A DNA stretch of 64,000 nucleotides, from assembly GCF_036898095.1 (NCBI RefSeq), contig NC_090743.1, positions 24,852,424 through 24,916,423 on the forward strand. Reading direction: 5' to 3'. A model generated the notes under the pieces. The model had not been told where the DNA came from. It ran no database searches and saw only the letters and a program-made list of their open reading frames with translations. This document shows positions 9,676 to 19,811 of this stretch, in pieces. Numbering within the stretch: position 1 is the stretch's first letter; every line of letters begins with the position of its first letter. The translations under genes and the position numbers were made by a program. This stretch comes from Palaemon carinicauda (lineage: Eukaryota > Arthropoda > Malacostraca > Decapoda > Palaemonidae).

Positions 9676-11734
9676 CTCTCCTCCTCTCCAGACAGCAGTA
9701 GGAGCCAGACTCAAGACCTTCTGGCAAGCTTGGGAAAGGAGAGGTGCAGACGCCCAGTCTGTCAGGTGGCTAAGGGAGGGTTACAGGATACCATTCTGCC
9801 GCAAACCCCCTCTGACCACTTCTCCCATCAACCTCTCTCCCAACTACAAGGAAAAGGACAAGAGGCTAGCGTTGCACCAGGAGGTGTCGCTCCTGTTACA
9901 GAAGAAGGCAGTGGTTATAGTCCGGGACCATCAATCCCCGGGCTTCTACAACCGTCTCTTTCTGGTGGCCAAGAAGACAGGAGGTTGGAGACCGGTGCTG
10001 GACGTCAGCGCGCTCAATGCTTATGTCACCAAGCAGACGTTCACTATGGAGACGACGAAGTCGGTCCTAGCAGCGGTCAGGCAGGAGGACTGGATGGTCT
10101 CGTTGGATCTGAAAGACGCTTACTTTCACGTTCCTATTCATCCAGACTCCCAACCTTTCCTGAGATTCGTTTTTGGAAAGGTTGTGTACCAATTCCAAGC
10201 CCTGTGTTTTGGCCTAAGCACAGCTCCTATGGTGTTTACGCATCTGATGAGGAATATTGCAAAATTCCTCCACTTATCGGACATCAGAGCCTCCCTTTAT
10301 TTAGACGACTGGCTGTTGAGAGCCTCCACGAGTCGTCGCTGTCTGGAGAGTCTCAACTGGACTTTGGACTTGATCAAGGAACTGGGTCTTTTAGTCAACT
10401 TAGAAAAGTCCCAGCTCATTCCCTCCCAATCCATAGTTTACCTGGGAATGGAGATTCGGAGTCAGGATTTTCGGGCTTTTCCATCGGCCCCAAGGATAAG
10501 CCAAGCCCTAGAATGCATCCTGAGCATGCTGAAGAGGAACAGTTGCTCGGTGAGACAGTGGATGAGTCTAACAGGGACCCTGTCATCGTTAGCCCTGTTC
10601 GTCGAGTTAGGGAGACTCCACCTCCGCCCTCTCCAATTCCATCTAGCAGCTCATTGGGACAAGGATTTGACGCTCGAAGCAGTCTCTATTCCTGTCACCA
10701 AAGAGATGAAGACCACTCTCTTGTGGTGGAAGACCAACCTCCTTCTCAAGGAGGGCCTATCGTTAGCGATTCAGACCCCCAATCTTCATCTCTTCTCGGA
10801 TGCATCAGACTCGGGCTGGGGCGCGACCTTGAACGGACAGGAATGCTCGGGAACATGGAACAGGGAACAGGAAACGCTCCACATCAACTGCAAGGAGCTG
10901 CTGGCAGTTCATATGGCCCTTATGAACTTCAAGTCCCTCCTGCTAGGCAAGGTGGTGGAGGTGAACTCCGACAACACCACAGCCTTGGCTTACATCTCCA
11001 AGCAGGGAGGGACCCATTCGAGGAACCTGTACGAGATAGCAAGGGACCTCCTCATTTGGTCAAGAAGTCTAAACCTCACTCTAGTAACGAGGTTCATTTA
11101 GGGCAACATGAACGTCTCAGCAGATCGCCTAAGCAGAAAAGATCAAGTCATCCCCACGGAATGGACCCTTCACAAGAGCGTGTGCAACAGACTTTGGACC
11201 TTGTGGGGTCAACCTACGATAGATCTGTTTGCCACCTCCATGACCAAGAGGCTTCCGTTGTACTGTTCCCCAGTTCCAGACCCAGCAGCAGTTCATGTGG
11301 ATGCTTTTCTGCTGAATTGGTCCCATCTCGACCTTTACGCATTCCCACCGTTCAAGATCATCAACAGAGTCATTCAGAAGTTCGTCTCGCACGAAGGGAC
11401 ACGGCTGACGCTGGTTGCTCCCCTTTGGCCTGCAAGAGAATGGTTCACAGAGGTACTACAATGGCTGGTCGACGTTCCCAGGACTCTCCCTCTAAGAGTG
11501 GACCTTCTACGTCAACCTCACGTAGACAAGGTACACCCAAACCTCCACGCTCTTCGTCTGACTGCCTTCAGACTGTCGAAAGATTCGCTAGAGCTAGAGG
11601 CTTTTCGAAGGAGGCAGCCAGAGCGATTGCCAGAGCAAGGAGGGTATCCACTCGTAGAGTCTACCAATCCAAGTGGGAAGTCTTCCGAAGCTGGTGTAGA
11701 GCCAATGCAGTTTCCTCTACCAATACCTCTGTAA
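9473..11734 (+). pseudogene. RT / RNase H / MT ORF of copy B, one nonsense codon
   Basis: Polymerase ORF in the +1 frame relative to gag, overlapping gag by about 200 nt, so it needs a frameshift or internal initiation. Motifs in order: SLDLKDAYFHVPIHP, FGLSTAPMVF, catalytic YLDD (10298-10309), RNase H DASDSGWGA, CKELLAVHMAL, NSDNTTALAYI, SADRLSR, then the MT-like IDLFATS and LYAFPPFK. A single break: TAG at 11099-11101 where copies C and E have CAG (Gln in TRFIQG). The frame is open on both sides. The ATG at 9473 is only the first available one. Confidence 0.9.
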
Positions 11735-12633
11735 CCCAAATAGCTGACTTCCTATTACATCTAAGGAATGAGAGATCCCTTTCGGCTCCTACGATTAAAG
11801 GGTACAGAAGTATGTTGGCTTCAGTTCTCCGCCACAGAGGTTTGGACCTTTCTTCCAACAAGGACCTTCAAGACATCCTTAAATCTTTCGAGACTTCTAA
11901 AGAACGTCGTTTATCCACTCCAGGCTGGAATCTAGACGTAGTCTTAAGGTTCCTTATGTCTCCTAGGTTCGAACCTCTCCAGTCAGCTTCCTTCAAGGAC
12001 CTTACCCTCAAGACTCTTTTCCTCGTCTGCCTTGCAACAGCTAAGAGAGTTAGTGAGGTTCACGCCTTCAGCAAGAACATTGGGTTCACATCCGAATCTG
12101 CAACATGTTCTTTACAGCTCGGATTTTTAGCTAAGAATGAACGTCCTTCACGTCCTTGGCCTAGATCGTTTGAAATTCCTAGCCTTTCCAACATGGTGGG
12201 TAACGAGCTAGAAAGAGTTCTTTGCCCTGTCAGAGCTCTGAAATATTATCTTAATAGGTCAAAACCTATATGAGGACAGTCAGAAGCCTTATGGTGTGCA
12301 ATCAAGAAACCTTCGATGCCCATGTCCAAAAACGGAGTTTCGTATTATATAAGGCTTCTGATTAGAGAAGCCCATTCTCACATGAAGGATGAAGACCTTG
12401 CTTTGCTGAAGGTAAGGACCCACGAAGTGAGAGCCGTAGCCACTTCGATGGCCTTTAATAAGAACCGTTCTCTGCAGAGCATTATGGATGCAACTTATTG
12501 GAGGAGCAAGTCAGTGTTTGCATCATTTTATCTTAAAGATGTCCAGTCTCTTTACGAGAACTGCTACACCCTGGGACCATTCGTAGCAGCGAGTGCAGTA
12601 GTAGGTGAGGGCTCAGCCACTACATTCCCTTAA
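9730..12633 (+). pseudogene. Tyrosine recombinase ORF of copy B, with long upstream overlap, one nonsense
   Basis: The recombinase core is 11551-12633, about 360 codons: the SAM-like N-terminal part, then AKRVSEVHAF (catalytic Arg), THEVRAVATS (HxxR), YWRSKS and FYLKD (likely Tyr). It is broken by TGA at 12271-12273, where copy C has CGA, a CpG transition. Upstream of the core the same frame is open back to 9676, directly after the gag stop, and runs antiparallel in meaning to the RT ORF for about 1.9 kb as a Ser/Pro/Gly-rich stretch of no recognised domain. Translation start is not determined. Confidence 0.85.
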
Positions 12634-13041
12634 TCCCATAACCTTTTTTAACCTTTCTCTTGAATGCTTTTATTGTTGTTTTTTGGGTTGTTACGGTAGG
12701 CTAAGAAGCCTTCCGCATCCTTTTTTGATTTGGCGGGTGGTCAATTCATTCTTAAGAAGCGCCTGGGTTAGAGGTTGTGTAGAGGTCCTTTAGTATGGGT
12801 TGCAGCCCTGTATACTTTAGCACCTTAGAGTTGATTCAGCCTCCTAAGAGGAACGCTGCGCTCAGTAAGGAAGACGAACTTATTAAAGGCAGAGTAACGG
12901 TTCAAGTCGACTTCCTTACCAGGTACTTATTATTTCATTGTTATTCTGAATAACTGATTATATGAAATATGGGATTCTTAGCTATCCTTTAGTCATGTAC
13001 ACTGGTTTTCACCCACCCCCCTGGGTGTGAATCAGCTACAT

Positions 13042-13120
13042 GATTATCGGGTAAGTTTAATATTGAAAAATGTTATTTTCATTAGTAAAATAAATTTTTG
13101 AATATACTTACCCGATAATC
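13042..13120. repeat. ICR of copy B
   Basis: 79 bp, GATTATCGGGTAAGTTT ... CTTACCCGATAATC. It is the reverse complement of the B/C junction at 13313-13390, apart from one T in the central run. It carries TTTTCATTAG, matching CTAATGAAAA in its own right end. Confidence 0.93.
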
Positions 13121-13167
13121 ATGATTTAATTGACCCACCCTTCCTCCCCATAGAGAACCAGTGGACC

Positions 13168-13366
13168 GAGGAAAAATTGAGGTGGTGTCAACAAGAAGTA
13201 CTGCAGTACCTGGCCACAGGTGGCGCTGGTGAGTACACCCCCTTCTAGTATAGTGATAGCTGGCGTATCCCTCCCGTAGAATTCTGTCGGGCAACGGAGT
13301 TGACAGCTACATGATTATCGGGTAAGTATATTCAAAAATTTATTTTACTAATGAAAATAACATTTT
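13168..13366 (+). repeat. Right ITR of copy B
   Basis: About 199 bp, inverted relative to 13364-13534. The right repeat extends about 26 bp further outward than the left one. A longer right ITR is a known DIRS-1 trait. Confidence 0.9.
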
Positions 13367-13390
13367 CAATATTAAACTTACCCGATAATC
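13313..13390. other. Head-to-tail junction of DIRS copies B and C
   Basis: The right terminus of B (GATTATCGGGTAAGTATATT ... AATAACATT) runs straight into the left terminus of C (TTTCAATATTAAAC ... GATAATC) through one shared run of T at 13363-13366, with no host sequence between. This is the arrangement expected of a DIRS circle junction. Confidence 0.93.
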
Positions 13391-13534
13391 ATGTAGCTGT
13401 CAACTCCGTTGCCCGACAGAATTCTATGGAGGGATACGCCAGCTATCACAATACTAGAAGGGGGTGTACTTACCAGCGCCACCTGTGGCCAGGTACTATA
13501 GTACTTCTTGTTGACACCTCCTCAATTATTCCTC
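13364..13534 (+). repeat. Left ITR of copy C
   Basis: About 171 bp, inverted match to 19938-20108. The first 28 bases (through GATAATC) are distinct from the right end and are what the ICR copies. Confidence 0.9.
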
Positions 13535-13745
13535 TGTCGTGCTTCCGGCAAGACGTTCTGGGATACGCTTATGATCTTCGAGTATTTTCACGGCTAATTG
13601 GTGAAGTATTCTCTCAGATTTCGGCTGTCGCTTTACTGGAAACCTTCTTATATTAGCTAGATAGCTTTTATATAGTACCTGATTAACGGTTAACGATCTT
13701 TTGCTTGATTTTGGAACCCCCTTTGGCTAACTCTTTGGATTCAAG

Positions 13746-16448
13746 ATGTCTGACATTTCGCAAGCCCCCTCCCATAGACGATGTAGGTCTTGCAATAGGC
13801 GTATTCCGAAGGCCTCGGTAGATCCTCACACCGCTTGTTCTGACTGTAGGGACAGGCCCTGTCAGTTAGAAAATCGATGTGAGGAATGCGCCGGACTTTC
13901 GGAACTGGAATTTGTCCGTCTTTTGAAATATTCAACTAAGTTAGAGAGAGGTAGAGTTAGGAGGAGTTCTTCTCACTCTTCACTTTTTTCCTCACCTCAT
14001 GATCCCCTACCTTTTCCTACCCCTGTAGTGGCTACCCCCGAACCTACTGTTTGCCCTCCGCCTGATATGTCTGTTGTTTTGCGTGCTATTCAGGCCTTAG
14101 GCGATAAAGTAGAGTCAGTGGTAAGTGATCATAAGTCTCTGATGGCCGAAGTCAAGGAACTTAAGGTCAAGAGTGCAGTGGGTGGAATTAGTGCCAGTGC
14201 TGTGACGAGTGCTAGTGTCAGTGCAGTGCCAAGTGCTAGTGTCAGTGCCAGTGTGGTGCGTGAGGATACTTCTGTGCGAGCCAGTCGTCCTCCCAGTCCG
14301 GGACCTCTTGCAAGCTCCCAAGCCCAGGGGAGAAGCAATGTCGAAGGGCATAAGGGTTCGGCAGGCCTTGTTAGGCGCACAGAAGTATCCTCGGTGGTTG
14401 CGGGCGTGTCTTCCAAAGACCGTCACTCCCACCTGCAGACGATTGAGCCCGTCTTTTTCTCGTCCGCTGATCAACTGTCAGGGAAGAAACGTTGGTCTCA
14501 GGTCTCGAGACCACTTAAACGCAGAGTCCAGTCCGCGAGTGCTCAGCCAGGTTGCAGTCATTGGCTCAGCTCTGACTCGCCGCAGTCATCTGTCGACTGC
14601 ACTCCGCCCAAGAGGAGTAAGGTTCTGCCACAACAGAGCTCGACTGTTAAGGCTTTACCTCAGCCTACTGTAGTTTCTGCCGACCCCAAGTGGACTCTTC
14701 TACAGTCCATGCAAGCACAGCTTTCGGACTTGATGCGTGAGTGTCGGGCTGAGAGTGTTGCGCCTCCGCCTCCGCCTACACTCCCTCCGCCTGCGCTCGC
14801 TCCGCCTGCGCTCGCTCCGCCTGCGCTCGCTCCGCCTGATCGCAGTACCACCTGCCAGGCGTACGATGTTGAGCCTCGTTCTGAGTTTGCTGTTCCCAGT
14901 GGTGTTCAGCCTCCGCCTTCTTTAAGGCAACCTTTACAATGGGATCAGGAGGATTATACCTCTCTTCCTCCGCCTCCACTTGCTGCTCCACCAGTGGTGC
15001 AACACTCGGTTGAGGTTCAACAACCTCTCCCGTCCATGAGTCAGTCTCCTCAGCTCTCGCTGCAGCGAGCTCAACCCTCCACAAGGCAAGCACCACTACA
15101 CCTTAGCCTTGCGCCTCAGGAGCCTCAGCTTGCGAGACATTTACCTTGTTCTGCGCAGCCTCTACCTCATCGCGCTCCGCTCACACCACAGGAACAGGAA
15201 CTTGCTACTCCGCTTCCGCCAACCGCTCAGCAAGCGCAACCCTTGGGTTCAACCACTCATGCTAGGAGTCAGCCTCCTCCACCCATGCGCCTTCCTTCTG
15301 CTTCGTCTTTTATTCAGCCTTTGCAGTCTGAGCCTCAGGTTTTCCCTCAACAGTTACTTGAAGAGGAAACCACTAATAGTGTTCCTACTCGTTCTGACTC
15401 TGCTGTTCAGCATTCTTGTCCGATCTCTTCGCTACACTCTGGTGATGAGGCGTCTGATGATGAGGCGGCACACCTGGATCCCTCGTCAGACGTGGATGAA
15501 TCCAAGCCTTCTCCACAGTCTATTGACTTTCGTAAGGTCTTGGCTCTGCTTAGGGAGGTTTACCCAGACCACTTTGTCTCTGCTATTCCCCGCTCTCCGC
15601 CATCTGAGTTTTCGCTGGGCATACAGCAAGCTAAGTCCACCTATACTAAGCTAGTCCTAGCAAGGTCCTCTAAGAGAGCGTTAAGGATCTTAGGGGAGTG
15701 GCTGCAGACTAAGCAACACCTTGGCAAAACTTCTTTCATGTTCCCTCCGACTAAGCTCACTTCGAAAGCGAGCGTTTGGTATGCCACAGGAGAAGCACCA
15801 GGCTTGGGAGTACCTGCCTCTGCCCAGGCTGACTTCTCAAGTCTGGTAGACTCGCCTCGGAGAACTGCAATGAGGCGCTCTAAGGTTTGCTGGACCTTCT
15901 CAGACCTTGATCACTTACTGAAGGGAGTATTTAGAGCATTTGAGATGTTCAACTTTCTAGACTGGTGCCTGGGGGCCCTCAGCAAGAAGACCTCTCCTGC
16001 GGACAAGGATTCTGCCATGCTATTAATGTCCTGCATGGATAAGGCCATTAGGGATGGATCTGGTGAGCTTGCGTCGATGTTTGTATCAGGGGTTTTGAAG
16101 AAAAGGGAACAGCTGTGTACCTTCCTTTCCTCCAGCATTACACCTTGTCAAAGGTCACAACTCCTTTTTGCTCCGCTCTCGAAGTTCCTCTTCCCCGAAG
16201 AGCTGGTTAAGGACTTGTCTGCTGCCCTGATACAAAAGGACACACACGATCTTGTAGCCTCATCGGCTCGTAAGTCTAAGGTTGCTACCTCAGTCCCCAA
16301 GACTTATCGCTCCCCAGTGGCTGATACCCCTGCTACGAGGTTCATACCGCCCTTTCGTGGTAGAGCCCCCAGCCGAGGAAGCTCCCGTCCAGACTCTTAC
16401 AGGAGCAAGTCTAGGAAAGGCTCCAAGACATCTAAAGGAAAAAACTGA
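13746..16448 (+). CDS. Gag-like protein of DIRS copy C (900 aa)
   Basis: Full-length gag starting MSDISQAPSHRRCRSC. An N-terminal Cys cluster (C-x2-C-x4-C-x5-C-x2-C, about residues 28-46) may bind zinc. A long Pro/Gln/Ser-rich middle includes a run of APPAL repeats encoded by a 15-bp tandem repeat near 14765-14835. The C-terminal conserved domain (LARSSKRALRILGEW, VWYATGEAPGLGVPASAQ, MSCMDKAIRDGSGEL) is followed by a basic Arg/Ser/Lys tail. It begins about 210 bp after the left ITR and overlaps the RT ORF at its 3' end. Stop UGA followed by CUC. Uninterrupted, so recently functional or under constraint. Confidence 0.93.
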   Translation: MSDISQAPSHRRCRSCNRRIPKASVDPHTACSDCRDRPCQLENRCEECAGLSELEFVRLLKYSTKLERGRVRRSSSHSSLFSSPHDPLPFPTPVVATPEPTVCPPPDMSVVLRAIQALGDKVESVVSDHKSLMAEVKELKVKSAVGGISASAVTSASVSAVPSASVSASVVREDTSVRASRPPSPGPLASSQAQGRSNVEGHKGSAGLVRRTEVSSVVAGVSSKDRHSHLQTIEPVFFSSADQLSGKKRWSQVSRPLKRRVQSASAQPGCSHWLSSDSPQSSVDCTPPKRSKVLPQQSSTVKALPQPTVVSADPKWTLLQSMQAQLSDLMRECRAESVAPPPPPTLPPPALAPPALAPPALAPPDRSTTCQAYDVEPRSEFAVPSGVQPPPSLRQPLQWDQEDYTSLPPPPLAAPPVVQHSVEVQQPLPSMSQSPQLSLQRAQPSTRQAPLHLSLAPQEPQLARHLPCSAQPLPHRAPLTPQEQELATPLPPTAQQAQPLGSTTHARSQPPPPMRLPSASSFIQPLQSEPQVFPQQLLEEETTNSVPTRSDSAVQHSCPISSLHSGDEASDDEAAHLDPSSDVDESKPSPQSIDFRKVLALLREVYPDHFVSAIPRSPPSEFSLGIQQAKSTYTKLVLARSSKRALRILGEWLQTKQHLGKTSFMFPPTKLTSKASVWYATGEAPGLGVPASAQADFSSLVDSPRRTAMRRSKVCWTFSDLDHLLKGVFRAFEMFNFLDWCLGALSKKTSPADKDSAMLLMSCMDKAIRDGSGELASMFVSGVLKKREQLCTFLSSSITPCQRSQLLFAPLSKFLFPEELVKDLSAALIQKDTHDLVASSARKSKVATSVPKTYRSPVADTPATRFIPPFRGRAPSRGSSRPDSYRSKSRKGSKTSKGKN

Positions 16449-18507
16449 CTCTCCGCATCTCCAGACAGCAGTAGGAGCCAGACTCAAGATCTTCTGGCGA
16501 GCCTGGGAGAAGAGAGGTGCAGACGCCCAGTCTGTCAGTTGGCTGAGGGACGGTTACAGGATTCCATTCTGCCTCAAACCACCTCTGACCACATCTCCCA
16601 TCAACCTCTCTCCCAACTACAAAGAAGAGGACAAGAGGCTAGCATTGCACCAGGAGGTGTCGCTACTTGTGCAGAAGAAGGCAGTGGTTATAGTCCGGGA
16701 CCATCAATCCCCGGGCTTCTACAACCGTCTCTTTCTTGTGGCCAAGAAGACAGGAGGTTGAAGACCGGTGCTGGACGTCAGCGCGCTCAACGCGTATGTC
16801 ACCAAGCAGACGTTCACGATGGAGACGACGAAGTCGGTCCTAGCAGCGGTCAGACAGGAGGACTGGATGGTCTCGTTGGACTTGAAAGATGCCTACTTTC
16901 ACGTTCCTATTCATCCAGACTCCCAACCTTTCATGAGATTCGTTTTTGGAAAGGTTGTCTACCAATTCCAAGCCCTGTGTTTTGGCCTAAGCACAGCTCC
17001 TATGGTGTTCACTCATCTGATGAGGAATATAGCAAAATTCCTACACTTATCGGACATCAGAGCCTCCCTCTACTTAGACGACTGGCTGTTGAGAGCCTCC
17101 ACGAGTCGTCGCTGTCTGGAGAATCTCAACTGGACTTTGGACTTAATCAGACAACTGGGTCTGTTAGTCAACATAGAAAAGTCTCAGCTCATTCCCTCCC
17201 AATCCATTGTGTACCTGGGAATGGAGATTCGGAGTCAGGATTTTCGGGCTTTTCCATCGGCCCCCAGGATAAGCCAAGCCCTAGAGTGCATCATGAGCAT
17301 GCTGAAGAGGAGCAGTTGCTCGGTGAGACAGTGGATGAGTCTCACAGGGACCCTTTCATCACTGGCCCTGTTCGTCGAGCTAGGGAGACTCCACCTCCGC
17401 CCTCTTCAATTCCATCTTGCAGCTCATTGGGACAAGGGTTCGACTCTCGAAGCAGTCTCTATCCCAATCACCCAAGAGATGAAGACCACTCTCCTGTGGT
17501 GGAAGAACAATCTCCTTCTCAGGGAGGGCCTATCGTTGGCTATTCAGACCCCCAATCTTCATCTCTTCTCAGATGCATCGGACTCGGGCTGGGGTGCGAC
17601 CTTGAACGGACGGGAATGCTCGGGAACGTGGAACGAGGAACAGGGATTGCTCCACATCAACTGCAAGGAGCTACTAGCAGTTCATTTAGCCCTGCTGAAC
17701 TTCAAGTCCCTCCTGCTAGGCAAAGTGGTGGAGGTGAACTCAGACAACACCACAGCCTTGGCTTACATCTCCAAGCAAGGAGGGACCCATTCGAGGAGCC
17801 TATTCGAGATCGCAAGGGACCTCCTCATTTGGTCAAGAGGTCTAAACCTCACTCTGGTCACGAGGTTCATTCAGGGCAATATGAACGTCTCAGCAGATCG
17901 CCTAAGCAGAAGGAATCAGGTCATTCCCACGGAATGGACCCTCCACAAGAGTGTGTGCAACAGACTTTGGACCTTGTGGGGTCAACCTACCATAGATCTG
18001 TTTGCCACCTCCATAACCAAGAGACTTCCGCTGTACTGTTCCCCTGTTCCAGACCCTGCAGCAGTTCATGTGGATGCTTTTCTACTGAACTGGTCCCATC
18101 TCGACCTTTACGCATTCCCACCGTTCAAGATAATAAACAAAGTTCTGCAGAAATTCATCTCGCACGAAGGGACACGGCTGACGCTGGTTGCTCCCCTTTG
18201 GCCTGCAAGAGAATGGTTCACAGAGGTACTTCAATGGCTAGTCGACATCCCCAGGACTCTACCTCTAAGAGTGGACCTTCTACGTCAACCTCACGTAGAC
18301 AGGTTGCACCCAAACCTCCACGCTCTTCGGCTGACTGCCTTCAGACTGTCGAAAGATTCGCTAGAGCTAGAGGCTTTTCGAAGGAGGCAGCCAGTGCGAT
18401 TGCCAGAGCAAGAAGGGTTTCCACTCGTAGAGTCTACCAATCTAAGTGGGAAGTCTTCCGAAGCTGGTGTAGAGCCAATTCAATATCCTCTACCAATACC
18501 TCTGTGA
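16282..18507 (+). pseudogene. RT / RNase H / MT ORF of copy C, one nonsense codon
   Basis: Polymerase ORF in a frame different from gag and YR. It runs from the gag overlap through RT (SLDLKDAYFHVPIHP, FGLSTAPMVF, YLDD at 17071-17082), RNase H (FSDASDSGWGA, CKELLAVHLAL, NSDNTTALAYI, SADRLSR) and the MT-like segment (IDLFATS, LYAFPPFK). The only break is TGA at 16759-16761 in place of TGG (Trp of GGWRPVLD in copies A and B), a G-to-A change. It overlaps the YR core by about 180 nt at its 3' end and the extended YR frame throughout. Confidence 0.92.
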
Positions 18508-19406
18508 CCCAAATAGCTGACTTCCTTCTACATCTTAGGAATGAGAGATCCCTTTCAGCCCCTACGATTAAAGGGTATAGGAGTATGTTGGCTTCAGTTC
18601 TCCGCCACAGAGGTTTGGACCTTTCTTCCAACAAGGACCTTCAAGAAATTCTTAAGTCTTTTGAGACGTCTAAAGAGCGTCGTCTATCCACTCCAGGCTG
18701 GAACCTAGACGTAGTCTTAAGGTTCCTTATGTCATCTAGGTTCGAACCTCTCCAGTCAGCTTCCTTCAAGGACCTTACCCTCAAGACTCTTTTTCTCGTC
18801 TGCCTTGCAACAGCTAAGAGAGTCAGTGAGGTTCATGCCTTCAGCAAGAACATTGGTTTCACGACCGAATCTGCAACATGTTCTTTTCAGCTCGGATTCC
18901 TAGCAAAGAACGAACTTCCTTCACGTCCTTGGCCTAGATCGTTTGAAATACCTAGCCTCTCCAACATGGTAGGTAACGAACTAGAGAGAGTTCTTTGCCC
19001 TGTCAGAGCTCTCAAATATTATCTTAAGAGGTCTAAACCTATTCGAGGACAGTCAGAAGCCTTATGGTGTGCCATCAAGAAACCTTCGAGGCCCATGTCC
19101 AAGAACGGGGTTTCGTATTATATAAGGCTTCTGATTAGAGAAGCCCATTCTCACTTAAAGGAGGAAGACCGTGCATTGCTGAAGGTAAGGACCCACGAAG
19201 TAAGAGCCGTAGCTACTTCGATGGCCTTTAATAAAAACCGTTCTCTGCAGAGCATAATGGATGCAACCTATTGGAGGAGCAAGTCAGTGTTTGCATCATT
19301 TTATCTTAAAGATGTCCAGTCTCTTTACGAGAACTGCTACACCCTGGGACCATTCGTAGCAGCGAGTGCAGTAGTAGGTGAGGGCTCAGCCACTACATTC
19401 CCTTAA
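16539..19406 (+). CDS. Tyrosine recombinase ORF of copy C, intact, with 595-codon upstream extension
   Basis: A 955-codon open frame. The last 360 residues (18324-19406) are the recombinase: GFSKEAASAIARARR, TIKGYRSMLASVLRHRG, then the catalytic set. In core numbering these are Arg about 166 (AKRVSE), HxxR about 291-294 (THEVRAVATS), Trp about 317 and Tyr about 327, spacing normal for the family. This enzyme would integrate the circular cDNA. The first 595 codons overlap the RT ORF in another frame and match no domain I recognise. Whether they are translated is unknown; the true start may be nearer 18300. The frame is the same as gag, with only a UGA between. Confidence 0.88.
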   Translation: MAEGRLQDSILPQTTSDHISHQPLSQLQRRGQEASIAPGGVATCAEEGSGYSPGPSIPGLLQPSLSCGQEDRRLKTGAGRQRAQRVCHQADVHDGDDEVGPSSGQTGGLDGLVGLERCLLSRSYSSRLPTFHEIRFWKGCLPIPSPVFWPKHSSYGVHSSDEEYSKIPTLIGHQSLPLLRRLAVESLHESSLSGESQLDFGLNQTTGSVSQHRKVSAHSLPIHCVPGNGDSESGFSGFSIGPQDKPSPRVHHEHAEEEQLLGETVDESHRDPFITGPVRRARETPPPPSSIPSCSSLGQGFDSRSSLYPNHPRDEDHSPVVEEQSPSQGGPIVGYSDPQSSSLLRCIGLGLGCDLERTGMLGNVERGTGIAPHQLQGATSSSFSPAELQVPPARQSGGGELRQHHSLGLHLQARRDPFEEPIRDRKGPPHLVKRSKPHSGHEVHSGQYERLSRSPKQKESGHSHGMDPPQECVQQTLDLVGSTYHRSVCHLHNQETSAVLFPCSRPCSSSCGCFSTELVPSRPLRIPTVQDNKQSSAEIHLARRDTADAGCSPLACKRMVHRGTSMASRHPQDSTSKSGPSTSTSRRQVAPKPPRSSADCLQTVERFARARGFSKEAASAIARARRVSTRRVYQSKWEVFRSWCRANSISSTNTSVTQIADFLLHLRNERSLSAPTIKGYRSMLASVLRHRGLDLSSNKDLQEILKSFETSKERRLSTPGWNLDVVLRFLMSSRFEPLQSASFKDLTLKTLFLVCLATAKRVSEVHAFSKNIGFTTESATCSFQLGFLAKNELPSRPWPRSFEIPSLSNMVGNELERVLCPVRALKYYLKRSKPIRGQSEALWCAIKKPSRPMSKNGVSYYIRLLIREAHSHLKEEDRALLKVRTHEVRAVATSMAFNKNRSLQSIMDATYWRSKSVFASFYLKDVQSLYENCYTLGPFVAASAVVGEGSATTFP

Positions 19407-19811
19407 TCCCATAACCTTTTTTAACCTTTCTCTTGAATGCTTTTATTGTTGTTTTTATGGTTGTTACGGTAGGCTAAGAAGCCTTCCGCATCCTTTTGAT
19501 TTGGCGGGTGGTCTATTCATTCTTGAGAAGCGCCTGGGTTAGAGGTTTTGTAGAGGTCCTTTAGTAGGGGTTGCAACCCTATATATTTAGCACCTTTGGG
19601 TTGATTCAGCCTCCAAGAGGAACGCTGCGCTCAGTAAGGAAGACGAACTTAAAAAAGAGGCAGAGTAACGGTTCAATTCGACTTCCTTACCAGGTACTTA
19701 TTATTTCATTGTTATTTGAGATAACTGTTATATGAAATATGGGATACTTAGCTATCCTTTAATCTTGTACACTGGTTTTCACCCACCCCCCTGGGTGTGA
19801 ATCAGCTACAT

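Larger units (their letters stand above)
9183..13366 (+). mobile_element. Family I DIRS copy B (5' part lost in gap)
   Basis: Plus-strand copy entering from the gap in the C-terminal third of gag, followed by RT/RNase H/MT, YR, a 3' region without ORFs (12634-13041), the ICR (13042-13120) and the right ITR (13168-13366). Its right terminus is fused to the left terminus of copy C at 13363-13366. It is clearly closer to C than to A, D or E, with the same GATTATCGGG terminal variant. Confidence 0.93.

Noticed and set aside
13037..13390. LTRs of an LTR retrotransposon
   Set aside because: Terminal repeats are inverted, there is an ICR, and the coding set has a tyrosine recombinase rather than a DDE integrase and protease.
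18324..19406. Prophage or bacterial integrase
   Set aside because: It is embedded with DIRS gag, RT, ITRs and ICR, and repeated in several related copies in a genome with spliceosomal introns.
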